DNA of 40,609 nucleotides from the IMG/VR virus record IMGVR_UViG_3300006802_000202, positions 1-40,609 of that record; one strand, 5' to 3'. Numbering within the stretch: position 1 is the first letter of the stretch; every line of letters starts with the position of its first letter. Under the pieces are notes generated by a model. That model ran no database searches. It saw nothing but the letters and a program-made list of their open reading frames with translations, and was not told the DNA's origin. The DNA comes from a virus. Shown here in pieces: positions 31,795-39,083 of the stretch. Position numbers and translations under genes: made by a program.

Positions 31795-32853
31795 ATGGCA
31801 TTCTCTAACGTTTCATTAAATGATACATTTGCTACTTGGTTGACAAGAACAAACCAATTAGTCATAGCATATAATAGTTTGGAAGCAAATAATGCTCTAG
31901 GCGCATCGGGGACCGCCAATGCAGGAATAATACAAGCCAATACTGCAAGAGTACACGCCAACTCTTCATATGATCAAGCTAATTCTGTTTATAGTTATTC
32001 TAACACAATCTATTTACATGCTAATTCCTCATATGATCAGGCGAACACGGTATATGACTATTCCAACACAATTTATTTACACGCCAACTCTTCATATGAT
32101 CAAGCCAATTCTTCATACATCCATGCTAATTCATCCTTTGAAAAAGCCAACGATGCTAATTCCTATGCTTTTGCTGGCATAGTCCAAGCGAATACTGCTA
32201 GAGACCATGCTAATGTGGCCTTCGGACAAGCTAACTCGACTAATCTATATGCATTTGCCGGCATAGTCCAAGCGAATACTGCTAGAGTACATGCCAACGC
32301 CGCATTTGATAAAGCCAATGCGGCTTTCGCGAATGCTACTGGTGTATTTTCCGGAACCATAATATTGAGTTCTAACGGAACTTCAACTGCACCTGTAATA
32401 ACACATCTGGCCAATACGACAACTGGTATGTATTTTCCTTCACAAAATACTATGGCTTTTTCTACTGCCAGTAATACTGTAGTTTATATGTCGCCGACAG
32501 GTAACGTTGGAATATCAACAACAAATACATCATATAAATTATTCGTGGCAGGTGATATATACGCTACTGGTGATCTTGTTGCATATTCAGACCTGGCAAT
32601 AAAGAAAGATATATTCACTATCGAAAACGCACTAGATATAGTAAAAAATCTGCGCGGCGTAAGATATGTAAGAAGAGACACAGAACAGAAAAGAATAGGT
32701 CTAGTTGCACAAGAAGTGCAAGAAATTTTACCGGAAGTAGTTTTGTCGTCAGAAAACAACATAGGTGTAAATTATCCAGCTATTGTCTCGGTATTAATCG
32801 AAGCAATCAAAGAACTTAAACTAAAAGTGGATAAACTAGAAAGAGATAATTAA
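31795..32853 (+). CDS. Tail fibre with heptad stalk and S74 self-cleaving chaperone end
   Basis: The protein has 352 residues. Residues 48-182 are heptads of the form A-N-x-A-(F/Y/R)-x-x, a likely trimeric coiled-coil stalk. Residues 185-260 are a beta link (TGMYFPSQNTMAFSTASN). Residues 265-352 match the peptidase S74 intramolecular chaperone: the cleavage dyad Ser265-Asp266 in YSDLAIKKDI, NLRGVRYVRR, RIGLVAQEVQEILPEVV, VNYPAIVSVLIEAIKEL and a final helix. In this family the chaperone helps three chains fold and then cuts itself off before the Ser. The visible receptor-binding part is short, so this could be a connector fibre. Confidence 0.88.
   Translation: MAFSNVSLNDTFATWLTRTNQLVIAYNSLEANNALGASGTANAGIIQANTARVHANSSYDQANSVYSYSNTIYLHANSSYDQANTVYDYSNTIYLHANSSYDQANSSYIHANSSFEKANDANSYAFAGIVQANTARDHANVAFGQANSTNLYAFAGIVQANTARVHANAAFDKANAAFANATGVFSGTIILSSNGTSTAPVITHLANTTTGMYFPSQNTMAFSTASNTVVYMSPTGNVGISTTNTSYKLFVAGDIYATGDLVAYSDLAIKKDIFTIENALDIVKNLRGVRYVRRDTEQKRIGLVAQEVQEILPEVVLSSENNIGVNYPAIVSVLIEAIKELKLKVDKLERDN
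31936..32340 (+). repeat. Ala/Asn heptad repeat region of the first fibre gene
   Basis: About 19 units of seven codons. Within it, a 21-residue block (ANSSYDQ, AN(S/T)VY(S/D)Y, SNTIYLH) appears twice in a row, followed by a partial third copy. The DNA copies differ mostly at third positions, so the protein pattern is kept while codons drift. Confidence 0.85.
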
Positions 32854-32855
32854 TC

Positions 32856-34418
32856 ATGTCTCTACCAGAATCTGGCGAATTGAAATTTAGTACAATAAGA
32901 GAAGAATTCCTTTATAAAGGTAATACTCCGGTCTATATACATGTAACAGATCCTACGCCCGCATTCAATAGTGGTTTACAAGGTATCAGAGTTGCTGGGG
33001 ATTACAATAATGATATTACTTATTTCGATGGCGCTTCTGTTGTTGCTTATGATAATAATCGAACAGATTTTACAAACTTTAGTGCGAGTTCTGATAATTA
33101 TAGTTATAGATGGTTAGGATATTTTAAACCAAACGCAACAGGAACTTGGGCATTCACATTAATAGATACCGACGATCATGCCCATATATGGATAGGAGAT
33201 GAAGCTGTTACAGACTATTCTCTACTTAACGCTGTTGCTAATAATTATGTTTATGTTTCTGGAGCAGAGCGAACTGGCATAGTTTCAGTAACGGAAGGAT
33301 ATTATTATCCAATCAGAATTTATTTTGGAGAAGGAATTGGTTCCGATAGAATACAACTAAGAATATCTGGTCCTGGACAATTAACAGAAACCGGTAACGC
33401 ATCGGGTTATTTTTTTGGTAGCGGTCAATTCGGCACACTATCGACGGCCAATGCTTTAGAAACTAAATTCAGTGATTATTATCGAGGCGGATTATATGTT
33501 AATAGTGATCAAACCGGTATACCTACCGGCGGCGAAAATAAACTCTCAAATTTTCGTGGAGCATTTGAAACGGCTAGTGTTTCCGATATTGTAGCAGAAT
33601 TGTCAGGAAACGATTCTAGTTATTCTGTTAGAAATTATCTATGCAGTAAAAGTTCGGTCGCGTCTGGCAAAGAAACTTCTACGAGTCGAGGCGACACTCA
33701 AATAACAAGTGGATTGGCATCAACATATAGAACAGCCACTTCTGTTTCAGGAACACTATCTTTTTCCGAAAGTTCTTCCGATTCGAATGGTTTAAGATAT
33801 GGACAGAGAACAAAATGGGTTACAATCGCCGCAATAAATGTAGGACAATCTGTAGGTAATCCTTCCTGTAGTATTAATGGTACTGCACAAACCGCGTCTC
33901 AAGTTTATTCCAATACTTTAGTTTCAGCCGCTGTAGTATCTGGTGCACCATATGTTTATAATTTTTCATTGTTTAGAAAAGAAATAGATTTTAACGATAT
34001 TAGCTCAATACAAACTACTTTTCCAAAAGTTAACGACGACTCGGACAATAGACAGGAGGTATATGTTATACCTGGTAAATGGAGAGTAAATGGTTCTCAA
34101 TTTACAACATTTTCTTCTTCCGGCAGCACAGCAACAATAACACAATCTGTAAATCAAAATGATCTAATCTTTGCCTTTATGTCTAGAGAAACTAATGGCT
34201 ACGTTAGTGATGGAGATTATGGAACCATAGGCGGTTCAGCCAGAGAGGTTTTATATATGGATAGAACAACATATCGAAACAGTTTAGCAAGTAGATTGAA
34301 AGTTTTTATAGCTGCAAATAATGGTACAATATCACACACTACCGGCCAAGAGTCATATGACATTGATACCGCCGCATATAGGCCGAAACATATGATCCGA
34401 TTAGTTTATGATAGTTAA
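32856..34418 (+). CDS. Adhesin-like fibre protein with PA14/GLEYA-type domain
   Basis: The protein has 520 residues. The opening MSLPESGELKFSTIREEF and later GGENKLSNFRGAF are phage fibre-attachment patterns. Residues 25-180 look like a PA14/GLEYA sugar-binding domain: GIRVAGDYNND, YSYRWLGYFKPNATGTWAF, DTDDHAHIWIGDEA with the calcium-type Asp pair, and YYYPIRIYFGEG. The last 300 residues are Ser/Thr-rich beta sequence of unknown fold. Recognition of a host glycan is likely from the domain type. It lies three bases after the S74 fibre gene. Confidence 0.8.
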   Translation: MSLPESGELKFSTIREEFLYKGNTPVYIHVTDPTPAFNSGLQGIRVAGDYNNDITYFDGASVVAYDNNRTDFTNFSASSDNYSYRWLGYFKPNATGTWAFTLIDTDDHAHIWIGDEAVTDYSLLNAVANNYVYVSGAERTGIVSVTEGYYYPIRIYFGEGIGSDRIQLRISGPGQLTETGNASGYFFGSGQFGTLSTANALETKFSDYYRGGLYVNSDQTGIPTGGENKLSNFRGAFETASVSDIVAELSGNDSSYSVRNYLCSKSSVASGKETSTSRGDTQITSGLASTYRTATSVSGTLSFSESSSDSNGLRYGQRTKWVTIAAINVGQSVGNPSCSINGTAQTASQVYSNTLVSAAVVSGAPYVYNFSLFRKEIDFNDISSIQTTFPKVNDDSDNRQEVYVIPGKWRVNGSQFTTFSSSGSTATITQSVNQNDLIFAFMSRETNGYVSDGDYGTIGGSAREVLYMDRTTYRNSLASRLKVFIAANNGTISHTTGQESYDIDTAAYRPKHMIRLVYDS

Positions 34419-34429
34419 GGAAACATAAC

Positions 34430-34804
34430 ATGTCATCGAGAAAATGTGTAGTAGAAGGTATAGAAGTTCTAGGTGAATATAACGATCTTAAGTTCACTGC
34501 CGTTTATTTTGAAAATGAAACCGGAATAAATGAACCTGTGGCAGAGGTTACACATATTATAAATGCTTGTTATATTTCTGATGATGGTTGGTTATATTCC
34601 GACGACAATATGTTTGAAGAGAAAGAAATAAAAGAAGTAATAAAAAACCATAAGAATGAATATTGGACAGAAGAGATTATAGAAAAACTTAAAATAAAAA
34701 TAGAAAAAGAATTTATCGAGAAAAATATCAAATTTAATTCAAACGAAAATGAAACAATAAGTTTAGAAGAAATACAAGGAATACTAGATAATATAGGCTA
34801 TTAA
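34430..34804 (+). CDS. Unknown acidic protein opening the accessory cassette
   Basis: A 124-residue protein. The first half is beta (KCVVEGIEVLGEYNDLKFTA), the second is a highly charged helical part (KIKIEKEFIEKNIKFNSNEN). It does not look like a fibre. It lies three bases before an oxygenase-like gene and is the first of six genes in the same direction with very low GC. No family recognised. Confidence 0.6.
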   Translation: MSSRKCVVEGIEVLGEYNDLKFTAVYFENETGINEPVAEVTHIINACYISDDGWLYSDDNMFEEKEIKEVIKNHKNEYWTEEIIEKLKIKIEKEFIEKNIKFNSNENETISLEEIQGILDNIGY

Positions 34805-34806
34805 TA

Positions 34807-35340
34807 ATGTTAATGAAATGTGATCCTAATCCGGAAGTTATAAAACATCTATCTCATATCATAAGAGAATGCTTCGCACAGTGGAAAAACCTTCCAAAAG
34901 GTAATTGTACAGAAATAGATTTCAATAAACAACCTTTGCCTGGCGAATCAGATGTGGACAGTGGATCTTTTTTAAACAATTATCCTACTATACATTTAAA
35001 TCCATTCAAAAGAAAAGAGAAGTTTGAAAGATTAACAGAGTTTTTAAAAATTAACGATCCTTTAATTAAGGATTATCAGCATAGTAATGCTATTGTGTAT
35101 GCTCCAATGACCTGTATGAGATGGCACACAAATTCCAGTTTTGTAGGGTTAAGAACGTACTATACCTTTACAAATGGTAAAGGAATTTTTAGATATATCG
35201 ATGAAAATGGAAATGTTATAGACGATCATGATAATAAAGGATGGACCGTTAGAAAATTCCAAGTGACCAGAAATCCAGGCTTTTGGCATACGGTCTGGAC
35301 GGAGCAAACAAGATTTTCTTTCGGCTTTATGAGTCAATAA
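34807..35340 (+). CDS. 2OG-Fe(II) oxygenase-like protein with HxN in place of HxD
   Basis: The protein has 177 residues. The C-terminal half has the order expected of a double-stranded beta-helix oxygenase: MRWHTNSSFVGLRTYYTF, GIFRYIDENGNVI, WTVRKFQV, FWHTVWTEQTRFSFGFM. Candidate metal ligands are His107 and His161 and the 2-oxoglutarate-binding Arg169. The usual acidic ligand is Asn109 (HTN). I recall related phage proteins with the same HTN, so it is probably a family trait. It may be a modified hydroxylase or a catalytically dead protein. Two close ATG codons (34807, 34813) are possible starts. Confidence 0.6.
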   Translation: MLMKCDPNPEVIKHLSHIIRECFAQWKNLPKGNCTEIDFNKQPLPGESDVDSGSFLNNYPTIHLNPFKRKEKFERLTEFLKINDPLIKDYQHSNAIVYAPMTCMRWHTNSSFVGLRTYYTFTNGKGIFRYIDENGNVIDDHDNKGWTVRKFQVTRNPGFWHTVWTEQTRFSFGFMSQ

Positions 35341-35341
35341 A

Positions 35342-36337
35342 ATGCAAGATTTAAGAATATATGACCAATGGGTTTCTTGGGCAAAAGCCAGATATAATAC
35401 ACCCGAAAAATTAAAAAATTTACCATATCTTATTAAATTTAACGAAAGTTTAAAGAAGATATCCGTTAAACACGATATTTATTTCCTTTTCTGTGATGTT
35501 ATAAAAGCCAAGTTTTTATCAAACACATTACTTTATAGGGGCGGTAGTCCTAATTATAGACTTTTTAAAATTTCTCCAGGAGGCGAATATATACTCAATA
35601 ACCCTAGATATCATTTGTGGAAAAATTGCGATATCGACAGTAATATTTTAAATTTATGGAATAGTTTTCCAAATAATAGATACGAACAGTCGAAAAAAAC
35701 GATAGAATTGCCTAAAAGCTATGATCTTTTTTGCCTACAGCTAACAGGCAAAATTTTCGATTCGACCAATTTGCCTCCAGGAAAAATGGATTTACCTTCC
35801 GACGATCCTAGATGGAATAGTAAATATCTAGATAGAATTATGCCTAGAGACGAATGGGCGACGAGAGACGCCATTAAGTATGCCACCGAAAACAAAAGAT
35901 ATACTATCTTTAAATCACATCCTGTAACATCACAACCAAATGTTAATTGTTGGAAAGATTTTCAAAAAGAAGGTATAATAAATGAATACACTATATTTGT
36001 CGATAGAGACGGATGTAATATTGATTATTTGGTGGATAACGCGGATTTAGTGTATTCGGCCGATAGTGCGGTGAGCCTAAATGCGATGTTGAAAGGTAAA
36101 AGAGTAGCAACATATTATAATACAGATTTATCCGAAGTAATACCTCAAATATTTGATTCGGGAGAATTGAAAACAGTAAGACCTGTACCAGAAGAAGACG
36201 TTAAAAGATTTCTCACTTGGTATTATTACAAATTGAGTTTTGATATTGAAAGCGCAAATTATGAAGAGAAAATAGAAAATTTTGTTATGAATTTTAAAAA
36301 AGGTCAAAGAGCAAAAGAGCTATTTTCGTGCGTCTAA
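35342..36337 (+). CDS. Capsule-type glycosyltransferase-like protein, copy A
   Basis: The protein has 331 residues and is a tandem paralogue of the next gene. It contains LLYRGGSPNYRLFKISPGG, RYHLWKN, then RDAIKYA (175-181), YTIFKSHPVT (188-197), and ADLVYSADSAVSLNAMLKGK (234-253). The order ‘helix, (F/V)KxHP, then a Ser-x-x-Ala/Leu-xx-G-K-x-V motif’ is that of capsule polysaccharide synthesis enzymes (KpsS/Caps_synth type, GT-B fold), where the last motif binds the sugar nucleotide. No membrane segment. The substrate is unknown. The fold assignment is from motif order only. Confidence 0.55.
   Translation: MQDLRIYDQWVSWAKARYNTPEKLKNLPYLIKFNESLKKISVKHDIYFLFCDVIKAKFLSNTLLYRGGSPNYRLFKISPGGEYILNNPRYHLWKNCDIDSNILNLWNSFPNNRYEQSKKTIELPKSYDLFCLQLTGKIFDSTNLPPGKMDLPSDDPRWNSKYLDRIMPRDEWATRDAIKYATENKRYTIFKSHPVTSQPNVNCWKDFQKEGIINEYTIFVDRDGCNIDYLVDNADLVYSADSAVSLNAMLKGKRVATYYNTDLSEVIPQIFDSGELKTVRPVPEEDVKRFLTWYYYKLSFDIESANYEEKIENFVMNFKKGQRAKELFSCV
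35840..35913 (+). repeat. Segment shared with the paralogous gene at 36928-37001
   Basis: Seventy of 74 bases match the copy in the next gene, and all four differences are silent third-position changes (35860, 35872, 35884 and 35908 by alignment). The two proteins are much less alike elsewhere, so this patch stands out. Confidence 0.9.
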
Positions 36338-37410
36338 TATTCAAAGAATCGTCTAGATTTCCATCCTTAAAAGAAAATTATAAATTTCTTGAAGATGCAT
36401 TAAAAAGAGATGAAGGTACTTTAAGACAATCAAAAATAAAAAATCTGATACATATCAAAAGATTTCATGAATTATTGGAACCTATATTAAAAAAATATAA
36501 TGTTCCGGTTTTGATGGCAGATGTTAATAAACAAAAAAATTTAAATAATATTTTATTTTATAGAGGCGGCAGTCCAGTATATAGTTTGTTCACACTTACT
36601 CCTGGAGGACAATATATTAATTATAATCCTTTCTACCATTTATGGAAAAATCATAAAATAGATTATGACATAGTTGAGAAAATACAACACTATGACATGA
36701 ATCGCTACGCACAACCTAAAATCGAAATAAAATTGCCCGAGAAATACGATTTATTTCCTTTAAATTTATCAAACCATTTATATGGTTTCAGTGAACATCC
36801 TTCACAAATTAATATCAACAAAAATGATCATAGATATTATTTTAACAGAGAATTATCTATGATAGGTCGTTCCAGGGTGGAACGTTCTATGAATAAAACT
36901 AATAGACTATTTGAAAAGAAATATGTAATGCCTAGAGACGAATGGGCTACGAGAGACGCTATTAAGTATGCTACCGAAAACAAAAGATATACTATATTTA
37001 AGAAATCTCATGTGGTAACTCCAAATTATATAAAAAAATGGTCAGATTTCGAAAAAGAGGGCATTATCAATGAATTCACAATATATACTGATGCAAATAT
37101 GGACTATTTAATACAAAACTCTAATTTTGTATATAGCTCGGATAGTATGTCTTCTTTTCAGGCACTAGTAATGGAAAAACCTACCGCGACTTATTATAAC
37201 ACAATTATATCTGAAATAATTCCTGTCATTAAAACAGCTAAAGAGATGGAAAATATTGGCAAAATAAAAAAAGAAATTAAATTGAGATTCCTTTCCTGGT
37301 TTTATCACAAACTTTCTATAGATATATATTCTCAAGACGCCGAAGAAAAAATTGAAAATATTGTTAAAAGATTTAAAAATGGCGAAAGAACAAAGGAAAT
37401 ATTTTCATGA
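36328..37410 (+). CDS. Capsule-type glycosyltransferase-like protein, copy B
   Basis: The protein has 360 residues. It starts with GTG, ten bases inside the end of copy A, so expression is likely coupled. It keeps all landmarks of copy A: LFYRGGSPVYSLFTLTPGG, YHLWKNHKID, the identical RDAIKYATENKRYTIFK block (209-225), and SNFVYSSDSMSSFQALVMEK (265-284). It has a longer middle (about 155-200) with several His, Arg and Asn residues. The HP after the Lys of copy A is KKSHVV here. The pair could transfer different sugars or form a heterodimer. Function is inferred from motif order only. Confidence 0.55.
   Translation: MRLIFKESSRFPSLKENYKFLEDALKRDEGTLRQSKIKNLIHIKRFHELLEPILKKYNVPVLMADVNKQKNLNNILFYRGGSPVYSLFTLTPGGQYINYNPFYHLWKNHKIDYDIVEKIQHYDMNRYAQPKIEIKLPEKYDLFPLNLSNHLYGFSEHPSQININKNDHRYYFNRELSMIGRSRVERSMNKTNRLFEKKYVMPRDEWATRDAIKYATENKRYTIFKKSHVVTPNYIKKWSDFEKEGIINEFTIYTDANMDYLIQNSNFVYSSDSMSSFQALVMEKPTATYYNTIISEIIPVIKTAKEMENIGKIKKEIKLRFLSWFYHKLSIDIYSQDAEEKIENIVKRFKNGERTKEIFS
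36928..37001 (+). repeat. Segment shared with the paralogous gene at 35840-35913
   Basis: The partner copy of the 74-base patch described above, encoding an identical run of 24 residues in both proteins. Either recent gene conversion or unusually strict constraint on this part of the active site. Confidence 0.9.
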
Positions 37411-37970
37411 AGATAGAAACATATCCTTGGGAACACCTTATAATCGATAATTTTTACGATGAACAACTTTTCGCCAATATGAAAAAAGAAATGTCAGAAT
37501 TTATTAGAGAAAAGAAAAATAATTACACACACGATATAAGAAAACAGAAAAGATTTCTTATTATGGATACGGATATAAATTTTCCTAAAATTTTACCAGA
37601 AACATATAAGTGTTTAATTAGTAGACCAGTTGACGCATCTTATCTAGATTTTTTTAGTAAAGTTAGGGACTACATTTCTATAAAAGCCGAGAGCGAAATT
37701 AACGTCTGTTTAGATGATCTAGATTATCCTATACACGACGAAAACATAAAAAAAATATTATCTTGTGTCGTATATGTAATGCCAGAAGAATCGAGAGGAA
37801 CCATTCTATATGATAAGGATAAAAATTTTGTAAAAGAATTAGAATGGAAACCTAACACCATGTTTATTTTTCCAGGACTAGAAGGAATAACTTGGCATAG
37901 TTATAAATGCATTCCTGGAAGTTATCGCATAACAATCAATACATTTCTAAAAGACTTAAACAGAAGATAA
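37407..37970 (+). CDS. 2OG-Fe(II) oxygenase (hydroxylase-type)
   Basis: The protein has 187 residues. It starts ETYPWEHLIIDNFYDEQLF, the normal opening of phage prolyl-hydroxylase-like oxygenases. The core is YPIHDENIKKILSCVVYV, GTILYDKD, LEWKPNTMFIFPG, ITWHSYKC and SYRITINTFL. Fe ligands would be His110, Glu112 (HxE form of the HxD/E motif) and His164, with Arg174 for 2-oxoglutarate. It would hydroxylate a protein or small molecule, or act on a sugar; the target is unknown. It overlaps copy B by four bases (ATGA). Confidence 0.8.
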   Translation: MKIETYPWEHLIIDNFYDEQLFANMKKEMSEFIREKKNNYTHDIRKQKRFLIMDTDINFPKILPETYKCLISRPVDASYLDFFSKVRDYISIKAESEINVCLDDLDYPIHDENIKKILSCVVYVMPEESRGTILYDKDKNFVKELEWKPNTMFIFPGLEGITWHSYKCIPGSYRITINTFLKDLNRR

Positions 37971-37975
37971 ATTAT

Positions 37976-38719
37976 ATGCAGTATATGAAGCAACTAAACA
38001 ACGTTTTCATTAGAGTTCCTAAAACAGGTAGCGAAGCTCTAGCCAAATTTTTTATAGATAATGTTTTAGAATCGGGAGATAAATCTACAATATTATTAGA
38101 GAGAGAAATTATTAAACCTAAACATAAATGGCAAGAGTATTCCATTCAATTTAAAATTGAAGGTAATAACTATCATAAAAGTCATATGACTGCACAATAT
38201 GCCATAGACAATAATTTAGTGCCCATGGATGCAAAATTTATAGCTACTATAAGGGACCCTATCGAAAAACAATTAAGTTTATATCTGTCAAACTCTAGAT
38301 TAAAAAGTGTTAAAAACACGAATAAAAAAGTAAGACTTAAGCCCTCGTTATTTAATGGATCAATAGAAACTTTCAGAGAAGAGATCGAAAAAGGTTTTAT
38401 AGAAATAGAAATAAGACCCCATCAAAACCAGTTTCAATACGAATTTTTGAAATATAAGGATGCTTACATTGGAACATGGTGGTGCTATGACTATATTTCA
38501 AGTCATATAGAAGAGTTTATAAAAACATACGATATTCAAGTTAAAGTTCCGTTGCAAAAAATAAATCAATCTATTAGAACAAGAAAATCTAAAGAGTTTA
38601 TAGATGTATATTATACTCCCGAGTTGAAGAAAATAGTATCGGAATATCACAAAAAAGACTTGGAATTATATAATACAGTAAGAGACCATTGGCAAACAAA
38701 AGGATATTCTATTATATAA
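37976..38719 (+). CDS. Sulfotransferase-like protein (Sulfotransfer_2 type)
   Basis: With ATG 37976 as start, the protein has 247 residues. NNVFIRVPKTGSEALAKFF holds the PAPS 5'-phosphosulfate loop (PKTGS, 15-19). KSHMTAQYA (His70) fits the HxTA motif with the catalytic His of the heparan/carbohydrate sulfotransferase group. KFIATIRDPIEKQLSLYLS gives the 3'-phosphate site (Arg94, Ser101). Members move sulfate from PAPS to sugar hydroxyls. An upstream in-frame ATG overlaps the oxygenase gene and lies before the conserved start. It is the last gene of the cassette; a late promoter follows. Confidence 0.75.
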   Translation: MQYMKQLNNVFIRVPKTGSEALAKFFIDNVLESGDKSTILLEREIIKPKHKWQEYSIQFKIEGNNYHKSHMTAQYAIDNNLVPMDAKFIATIRDPIEKQLSLYLSNSRLKSVKNTNKKVRLKPSLFNGSIETFREEIEKGFIEIEIRPHQNQFQYEFLKYKDAYIGTWWCYDYISSHIEEFIKTYDIQVKVPLQKINQSIRTRKSKEFIDVYYTPELKKIVSEYHKKDLELYNTVRDHWQTKGYSII

Positions 38720-38722
38720 ATA
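38715..38722 (+). promoter_or_regulatory. T4-type late promoter of the second fibre locus
   Basis: Exact TATAAATA overlapping the sulfotransferase stop, 26 bases before the next ATG, which has AGGAG. The distance is almost the same as at gp48 and gp8. Confidence 0.8.
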
Positions 38723-38747
38723 CTCTTATACAAACTAGGAGTATAAA

Positions 38748-39083
38748 ATGGCGTCCTACGTAGAACTATATATGGATCAAGGCGCAACCTTCAATAACAT
38801 TATTTATCTCAACGATGATAGTACAAACGCCAATGTGAACCTTACGGGTTATATCGTAAGAAGTCAGATGCGTCGGTCATATTATTCCTCCAATGTGTCG
38901 GCCAATATTATTTGTACAATCACAAACGAAGCCAACGGCGAAATAACAATGTCTCTGCCAGCAGCAAACACAAGTAACATAAAAGCCGGTAGATATCTGT
39001 TTGATCTTGAAACAGTAACAAATGGAACAGTGGTTAGAGTATTAGAAGGCACAATTACAGTAACACCGGGTGTAACTCGCTAA
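38748..39083 (+). CDS. Small virion protein linked to fibre genes
   Basis: A 111-residue protein: ELYMDQGATFNNIIYLNDDS, VNLTGYIVRSQMRRSYYSS, then NGEITMSLPAANTSNIKAGR and VVRVLEGTITVTPGVTR. This is an Ig-like beta sandwich that I recognise from many T4-like marine phages, always next to fibre genes; its role is probably structural or in fibre attachment. Its stop overlaps the ATG of the following fibre gene by one base. Confidence 0.8.
   Translation: MASYVELYMDQGATFNNIIYLNDDSTNANVNLTGYIVRSQMRRSYYSSNVSANIICTITNEANGEITMSLPAANTSNIKAGRYLFDLETVTNGTVVRVLEGTITVTPGVTR

Noticed and set aside
34807-35340. Halogenase reading of the HTN oxygenase.
   Set aside because: Known 2OG halogenases have Ala or Gly, not Asn, at this ligand position, so the sequence does not support naming it a halogenase.
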